From Cephalotus follicularis (Eukaryota; Streptophyta; Magnoliopsida; Oxalidales; Cephalotaceae), in assembly GCA_001972305.1 (NCBI GenBank), contig BDDD01005128.1, positions 21,007 to 85,006 of the forward strand: a stretch of DNA of 64,000 nt. The letters are read 5' to 3'. Each line of letters opens with the position of its first letter. Within the stretch, counting starts at the first letter, position 1. The notes below the pieces were generated by a model, which saw only the letters and a list, made by a program, of their open reading frames with translations, made no database searches and was not told the DNA's origin. The position numbers and the translations under genes were made by a program. Positions 58,214 through 64,000 of the stretch are shown one piece after another.

Positions 58214-59577
58214 ATCTCCCACTTGGCCCTCAAGCCACGAAGACCTAAAGTTGAAGACCATCGTACTACAATGACGCTCGAATACAACGCTGTCCAGAGC
58301 TTTGGTCAGTGGGTCTGCTACATTCGCCTTTGAGGAGACCCTTTCTAGCTGTATGTCTCCTCTGTCAATGATCTCGCGGATCAGGTGATAACGCCGCTGG
58401 ATATGCTTGGAACACTTGTGAGACTTGGGCTCATTGGCCTGTGAAACGGCCCCAACATTGTCGCAGTAAAGCACTACATGATGACTGATGGATGGAACAA
58501 CCCCAAGTCCTGCTATGAACTTCCACATCCAAACACCTTCCTTGGCGGCATCAGAGGCTACAATATACTCTACTTCTGCGGTGGAGTCTGCAGTAGTCTC
58601 CTACTTTGAGCTCCTCCAGCTCACAACACTGCCATTTAAGATGAAAACATATCTTGATACTAATTTGTGATCATCCGGATCACTATTGAAACTGGAGATA
58701 GAGTATCCCTCCAATCTCAACTCACTATTTCCTCCGTAGATCAAGAAGGCATCATGAGTCCGTCTAAGGTACTTGAGGATCCTCTTGACTACTTCCCAGT
58801 GTTTCTCATGGGGATTGGATTGAAATCTGCTTGTCATTCCTTGGGCATGCACGACGTCTGGCCAAGTACATAGCATGTCATACATGATCGATCCCACAAC
58901 CGAGGCATAAGGGATTCGACTCATGCATGTTCTCTTGAAGAGTTGAATTCCGTGGCCTATTGGCAGTAAGCCACGTTTGGAATTCTCCATACTAAAAAGT
59001 TTCAGTACCTTGCTAATGTACTGACTTTGGGAAAGCCCAAGCAACCTACTAGACATTTCCCTGAAGATCTCTATACCCAGTATGCAGGAGGCTTCTCCCA
59101 AATCATTTATGGAGAAGTTCTTGGCAAGCCATACTTTCATGGATTGCAACATCCCTACATCATTCCCAATGAGTAGGATGTCATCCACGTATAGCACCAA
59201 GAAAGTGATATAGGGGTCATCCTGTTCTGGTAGACACATGGCTCATCCACGTTTTTGATGAATCCAAAAGACTTGACAGCCTCATCAAAACGCATGTTCC
59301 AGCTTCGAGATGCTTGCTTAAGACCATAAATCGACCTTTAGAGCTTGCACACCATGTGTGAGGACTCTTCGGATATGAACCCCTCGGGTTGAGACATATA
59401 AATGTCCTTTTCAAGCTGCCCATTTAAGAAGGCGGTCTTGATATCTATTTTCCATATCTCATAATCGTAATGAGTGGCAATAGCAAGCAAAATCCTGATG
59501 GATTTGAGCATCGCGATTGGTGAGAAAGTTTCGGTATAGTCGACACCATGTTGTTGTCTATACCCTTTCGCGACCAA
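58208..59577 (-). pseudogene. Copia element L: RT and RNase H
   Basis: 59577-59338: [20 protein letters not shown] and [23 protein letters not shown]. 59239-58601: FLVLYVDDILLIGND (catalytic YVDD intact), WLAKNFSINDLGEASCILGI, GLSQSQYISKVLKLFSM and YLRRTHDAFLIYGG, ending SWRSSK and a stop. 58528-58208: RNase H end with HVVLYCDNVGAVSQANEPKS and IQLERVSSKANVADPLTKAL. At least two frameshifts and one stop. Confidence 0.88.
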
Positions 59578-61165
59578 TCACGCTTTGTATGTCTCAATCT
59601 TTCCATCTACACGAATCTTCTTTTTAAAGATCCATTTGCAACCAATAGGCACTATGCCTTCGAGAGCTTCAACCAAGTTCCAAACTTGGTTTACGTACAT
59701 GGAATCTATCTCAAATTTCATGGCTCCTAGCCATGGCTCGGGTTTAGTTTCCTGCACTACTTCCGGGTAGTTGGCAGGCTCATCATCCTCTTGATGTTGG
59801 GTTTATCAGTGCCCTTAACGACAAAGCCATATCTCTCGGATGCTATCAAAATCCTGGCAGATCTCCTCACTAGAGGAGTGCTTATCTGAGATCCAATCTC
59901 AGGCTAGGATCCAACCCCAGCTATGTCTCTAAAGGGTCCAACCTCTAAGTCCTCACCGTCCTGTGGTATTTATCCTGTTGGCAATTCTTGGAGTTCCACT
60001 TTGCTCCTATTGCTTCTTTCGAGAAGGAACTGCCTTTCTAGGAACACAGCATTGCGCGATACAAAGATTTTTTGCTCGCTAGGATGGTAGAAATAGTATC
60101 TTTTTGTTTCCGTAGGATTCCCCATAAACCAGCAGTGATCTGATCGCTCATCCAGTTTACTAGGTTACAACCTTCTAATGTAAGTTGGATAGCCCCAAAC
60201 CTTTAAGTGGTTTAGACTGGGTTTTCTCCCTTTGAACACCTGGTAAGGTGTGGAAGGAACATATTTTGAAGGAATCTAGTTGAGGATATATGCAATTGTT
60301 TCTAACGCGTAACCCCAGAAGGAGGTAGGGAGATCTATGAAAGACATCAAGGAACTGACCATATTAATCAAGATCCGATTCCTCCGTTCAGACACACCAT
60401 TATGCTGTGGTGTTCCAGGAGGCGTCCACTACTAGAGAATCCCTTTATCTCTAAGATAATCTTGGAATTCGGCGGACAGGTATTCGCCCCCTTGGTCTGA
60501 CCGAAGAGTTTCAAAGGAATCTGACTTATGTCTCATCAGAAACACATACCCATACTGAGATAAATCATCGGTAAAAGTAATGAAGTAAAGATATTCTCCT
60601 CACACACTGACCGACATCGGTCTAGAAACGTCAGTGTGGACAAGACCTAGTATGTCCACCACCCCCTCTCCTTGATCAAAGAAAGGAGATTTGGTCATTT
60701 TTCCAAGTAGGCAAGATTCACATGTTGGAAATGACTCCAAATCCTGGATGTCTAATAGAGTATCCTTAACCAACTGTGACATCCTTGTCTCACTAGGATG
60801 ACCTAACCTGCAATGCTAAGTAAAGGATTGATTAAGTTCATTTTTCTCTCTTTGTCTTTTGTTACTTGTTCCTTGCTCAATTGATAATGTCATTTGTGAT
60901 TAGTATTTAAAACATAAATCTCATTGTCAATACGCCCAACACATATACAAATTTCATTAGAAGACAAAAGTGAACATCCATTAGCATTAAAAGAGAGCTC
61001 CAAGCCCAATTTATATACAAAAGATACACTAATGATGTTCAGAATCCAGTTTTGTACAAAATAACAAGGATCTAAAGTTAATACAAAACCACTAGGCAAA
61101 TGCAAATCAAAATCGCTTACAACTCTAGTGATGATCCTAGATCCATCACCCAGTCGCAGGTTCAC
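59578..61165 (-). pseudogene. Copia element L: pre-integrase, integrase and linker
   Basis: 61165-60890: pre-integrase region (LRLGDGSRII, FDLHLPSGFVLTL, IDNEIYVLN). 60782-60600: CESCLLGKMTKSPF (integrase CC pair) and GLVHTDVSRPMSV (first Asp). 60600-59780 continues the integrase core and C-terminal region in several frames (HNGVSERRNRIL-like on minus near 60400, FLINLPTSFWGYALET-like near 60310). 59760-59590 is the linker to RT. Heavily frameshifted. Confidence 0.75.
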
Positions 61166-61990
61166 TGCATCTTCAGCTCCAAGCTGCCTAGCGTTTCTTA
61201 GGCCCTGTAAAGAATTTCAAATATTAGTACCACAACCAGTGTCCAACACCCAAGTAGAACTAACTTTGTATGCTAGGTTAAGTTCAATCATGAACTTACC
61301 TGAACCAGAGGCACCGACAGATAAAGTGAAAGCTAGGAACGCCTTACAGTCCCTTTTCCAATGGCTTTGCTCCCACAATGAAAACAAGCTTTGTCCTCCG
61401 ACAACTGTTTGAGCCATTCCTTGACTACCCCCCTAGTCGTTCCAAGCAACTTTGCTTTCTTATACTTCTTATTCTCCTTCGTCTTCTTGGCCTTGCCTTT
61501 TGACTTGGAAGCCATAGATCCACCTTTTCTAGGGGCAGTCTGAGAAGAAGTGGGAAGAAGCATCACATCCGATTTCTACTTACCAATGTCAAAATCAGCC
61601 TCCGCAGTTCTGAGCATAGCCATTAGCTCAGGTAACGAAAAATCCACTTTGTTCATGTGGAAGTTCAATATGAACTGCGAAAAAGTCCGATGTAGGGTCG
61701 AAAGTACGAGATCTGTATAGAAGTCGTTATCCATGATACAATCTAACTGAGAAAACTGCTTAACCAGATATATCATCTTTAGTCCATGTTCATGGACTGA
61801 AGCTCCCTTAGGCATCTTCATCCAGAATTGCTGACGAGACAGACTGAACTTTGGGGTCCTTGACTGTGCGCCATATAACTCCTTGAGATGGAGAAGTATA
61901 GCACCCAGGGTATGCATACGCTCATGCTGTCACTGCAGCTCTGGCACCATGCTAGCTTAGGGAGGCACCGAGCCTGCTTGTCATCCTCAT
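61166..61990 (-). pseudogene. Copia element L: gag, zinc knuckle and protease
   Basis: 61917-61576: gag (MHTLGAILLHLKELYGAQSR, VHEHGLKMIYLVKQFSQLDC, NMNKVDFSLPELMAMLRTAE-like). 61566-61333: KSKGKAKKTKENKKYKKAK and a knuckle starting CFHCGSK whose second half is shifted. 61300-61217: protease VSSTWVLDTGCGTNI (DTG). The N-terminal part of gag is cut by LTR N at about 61990. Confidence 0.85.
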
Positions 61991-61991
61991 G

Positions 61992-63285
61992 TGTTCACGA
62001 ATTTTGAATGTTTTAAATTTATACCACAAGTGCACGGTTGTGCAGTAACGGATCAAACGCTAGAAAACAAGCTAAATTAATTTTAATCTATCCAACCTAG
62101 GTGAAGTATACGATCTTGAAGGAATATTAAACTAATAGATATAACACATGAAAATTTATGAACTATCAAAGCAGAAAATAAACTGAATAAAATATGCAAG
62201 AGAAAATTGGTTTTAGGGTATAGAAACTCACCATAGATTATATTGAACAACTCACTTACTTGATTGATCAGACCTTGGTAACCAATGGTAGCTAGGTCGA
62301 TACGGAGTGCGACTGTGATGACAAATCATATAAGTAGTCATACTAGGTCTATACGAAGTGTGGCAGCGGCGATAAATCGTATGAGTAGACATGCTATGTC
62401 TATACGGAGTGTGTTCGGCGTGACATACAGTATGAGCAGACTCCATTGATTGCGTTAAAAACCATTCATTCAACAATTCTCTTATTCAACGATAAGATAT
62501 TTGTGGATTTTAATCAGACAGACAAAGTGTATACGAAGGAAGAAAATTGAAGAACAAATAAAAACTTCAAGGGTTTTATTTGTGGAGTTTAATCAATACA
62601 ATCTAAGATTTGTTCTAACCCTAAAAACCTTGAGAAGTTAGCTACAAAACATTGTAATAAAACTACAAATATTGAAGAAGAAGAAAGGAGTCGACCACCT
62701 CTCTCTTTTTATGACCTAGCTTCTCTTATTTATACACAAAATCATGTGCAACAAGAAAAGGAAAAAGTTTAAACTACTTAAAATTGTTTAAGAAATAATT
62801 ACAAGCTAAAAACTTTCCAATTTTGCTGTCAGCTGTCATAAGCGTCGACGCTTACAACTTAGGCATCGACGGTTTGGTGCTTTGCGTTGACGCTTTGATG
62901 TGTTGGCGTGAATGTGCTCCGCGCTTTAGGTGTTAAGCGTCGATGCTTAAAGTCAAGGCGTCGACTGTCTAGCATAGAAGGTTATAAGAGCTGTTCCAGG
63001 GCTCTATGTGTCAACGTGAAGCATAAGGCGTCAGCGCTTTGAAGTTACGCGCCGACGCTTAGAATGAAAACGTCGACGCTTAACTCTGTTTTTCTGCAGA
63101 ATTTTTCCAATCTTCAATCTTCGATCTTTTGATCTCCAATTCGCACCACTTTGAGTAGTATTCATGCACTTTAATCTTCTTGGCTTTGTACCTGAAAATC
63201 ATCACAACACAACCAAAGTAGTCAATCCCAAGCATAAAAATATCACCAATAAGTCATTAAAAATAACACATTTTTATGCTAAACA
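61992..63285 (-). mobile_element. LTR N of a Tat/Athila-like gypsy element
   Basis: Minus strand from TGTTTAGC (63285), directly after the polypurine tract AAGTATGGGGGTCTT (63286-63300), to CGTGAACA (61992). The ends form TGTT/AACA. The CAAGTGCACGGTTGTGCAGTAACG-like edge at about 62030 is typical of Athila/Tat LTRs. It includes a (GATACGGAGTGYG)-type repeat at 62290-62450 and the palindrome cluster at 62830-63090. Length 1294 bp. Confidence 0.65.
62830..63090. repeat. GCGTCGACGC palindrome cluster in LTR N
   Basis: Perfect 16-bp palindrome TAAGCGTCGACGCTTA at 62839-62854, identical to the one at 37303-37318 in LTR C. Others: TTAAGCGTCGATGCTTAA, AAGGCGTCGACTG, AAGGCGTCAGCGCTT, GCGCCGACGCTTAGA and AAACGTCGACGCTTAA. 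Confidence 0.9.
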
Positions 63286-63300
63286 AAGACCCCCATACTT

Positions 63301-63740
63301 AGACTTTGCTTATCCTCAAGCAAACAAAATAGAAAGCTAAAACAAGAACAAAAAAGCAAAAACTAAAATAGAAAACATAAATAACAACCTAACTCACTTT
63401 CGTAGGAATCACGATTGCATTTAGCATATGCAACAAGCTGTTAAACCCCTAGGTGGCCCTAGTGGACGAGTTTTGTCTCGTGAGTGTTTTTCAGCGAATA
63501 AACACACAAAATTCAATTTATCAAAACTTTGACAATAGGCAAAATGTATCTCTACTTAAAAATTAATAGACATCCCCATACTTGAATTTTATTATCTTAT
63601 TCTAAGTTCTAGAATCAAAACACATCTCAATTACGGAGCTTTACCAAAATTTTCTTTTATTCCTCATTCGTTTAACCAGTCAAGATATGTATTCTTAGTA
63701 ACACAAAATCCTAATTCGGAGTCAGATAAAGAACTTTAGC
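63301..63740 (-). mobile_element. Start of the internal region of element N
   Basis: Noncoding stretch adjoining the polypurine tract; on minus it contains TTTGCTTGAGGATAAGCAAA, the conserved sequence just before the PPT in Tat/Athila-like elements. No frame is open. It is cut at 63740 by LTR M. Confidence 0.55.
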
Positions 63741-64000
63741 TGTAATGACCAACTTTAATTATTGCATTTTGATTTAATATTTAAAATTAAATATACATTT
63801 TATTGAGTTAATTGTCCAATTTCATTGATTTCTATGATTGGTAATTGTTGGGGGATGATTAAATGTGCAATTGGAGATGTATCAATGATTAGAAACCCTA
63901 AATTAGGCCAGACAGCCGACTGCCACTGGGGAACAGCCGACTGTTTGCCACGTGAGGAAGGCAGTCGACTGCCCACTATGACCAGTCGACTGGTATGCTC
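63741..64000 (+). mobile_element. LTR M, 5' part, runs off the window
   Basis: Starts TGTAATGACC, the terminal motif of the long LTR group. From 63911 it carries CAGCCGACTG words, with perfect palindromes GGCAGTCGACTGCC (63960-63973) and ACCAGTCGACTGGT (63981-63994). The first of these is identical to 41423-41436 in the chromovirus LTR. Confidence 0.65.

Overview
The window is nuclear DNA of a flowering plant, most likely a eudicot. It is AT-rich and made largely of nested transposable elements: Ty3-gypsy and Ty1-copia LTR retrotransposons, an intron-containing hAT transposase, MITEs and a tRNA-related SINE. Only one convincing host gene is present, with plant-type GT-AG introns. I see no rRNA, tRNA, organellar or bacterial genes. 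The species cannot be named from sequence alone.

Layout. 1-1876: pieces of copia LTRs and the 3' end of a long gypsy-type LTR. 1886-2306: a gypsy gag fragment, broken by a hAT transposon remnant (about 2307-6830). 7570-8035: a hAT MITE with a perfect 8-bp target duplication. 8036-18712: a decayed Tat/Ogre-like gypsy element (LTR pieces, gag, protease, start of RT), interrupted in order by a 2.5-kb solo LTR (A, 8159-10653), an Athila-like fragment (11737-about 15150, minus) and a solo LTR (G, 16208-18121). 18713-about 21250: another long LTR (H, minus) full of tandem repeats. 21645-22056: a dimeric MITE-like element.

23336-27525 (minus) is the host gene: five exons encoding a 285-residue CCHC zinc-knuckle plus Swi3-domain protein, the plant TIPIN/Csm3 replication-fork protection factor. 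It has an E2F-type site about 80 bp upstream of the ATG. A Ty1-copia element in the same orientation (27769-34533, with a nested solo LTR and a SINE) ends about 245 bp upstream of the ATG.

35080-54985: a SIRE/Maximus-like copia element (LTR, tRNA-Met PBS, gag, start of protease) hosting a four-level nest. LTR D (37079-51502) sits in its gag, LTR C (37144-49238) sits in D, and a complete but dead Tekay/Del-like chromovirus (39415-48780, minus, TSD CCCCT) sits in C. A further solo LTR (E, 52098-54593) sits in the same gag. 54986-63285: an LTR fragment (F), a decayed copia element (about 56195-61990, minus) and a Tat/Athila-like LTR (N). At 63741 another long LTR (M) begins and runs off the window.

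The most unusual signal crosses element classes. Copia, Tat/Athila-like and Tekay-like LTRs each carry, in their noncoding interior, a cluster of degenerate short palindromes centred on TCGA (CGTCGACG, CATCGATG, AGTCGACT and similar). The exact word is homogenised within an LTR but differs between LTRs, and identical 14-16-bp words recur in unrelated LTRs. The long LTRs also share a second module, a CCCATCC-TTC-GGATGGG hairpin near the 3' end, and several hold tandem arrays of about 50-51 bp.
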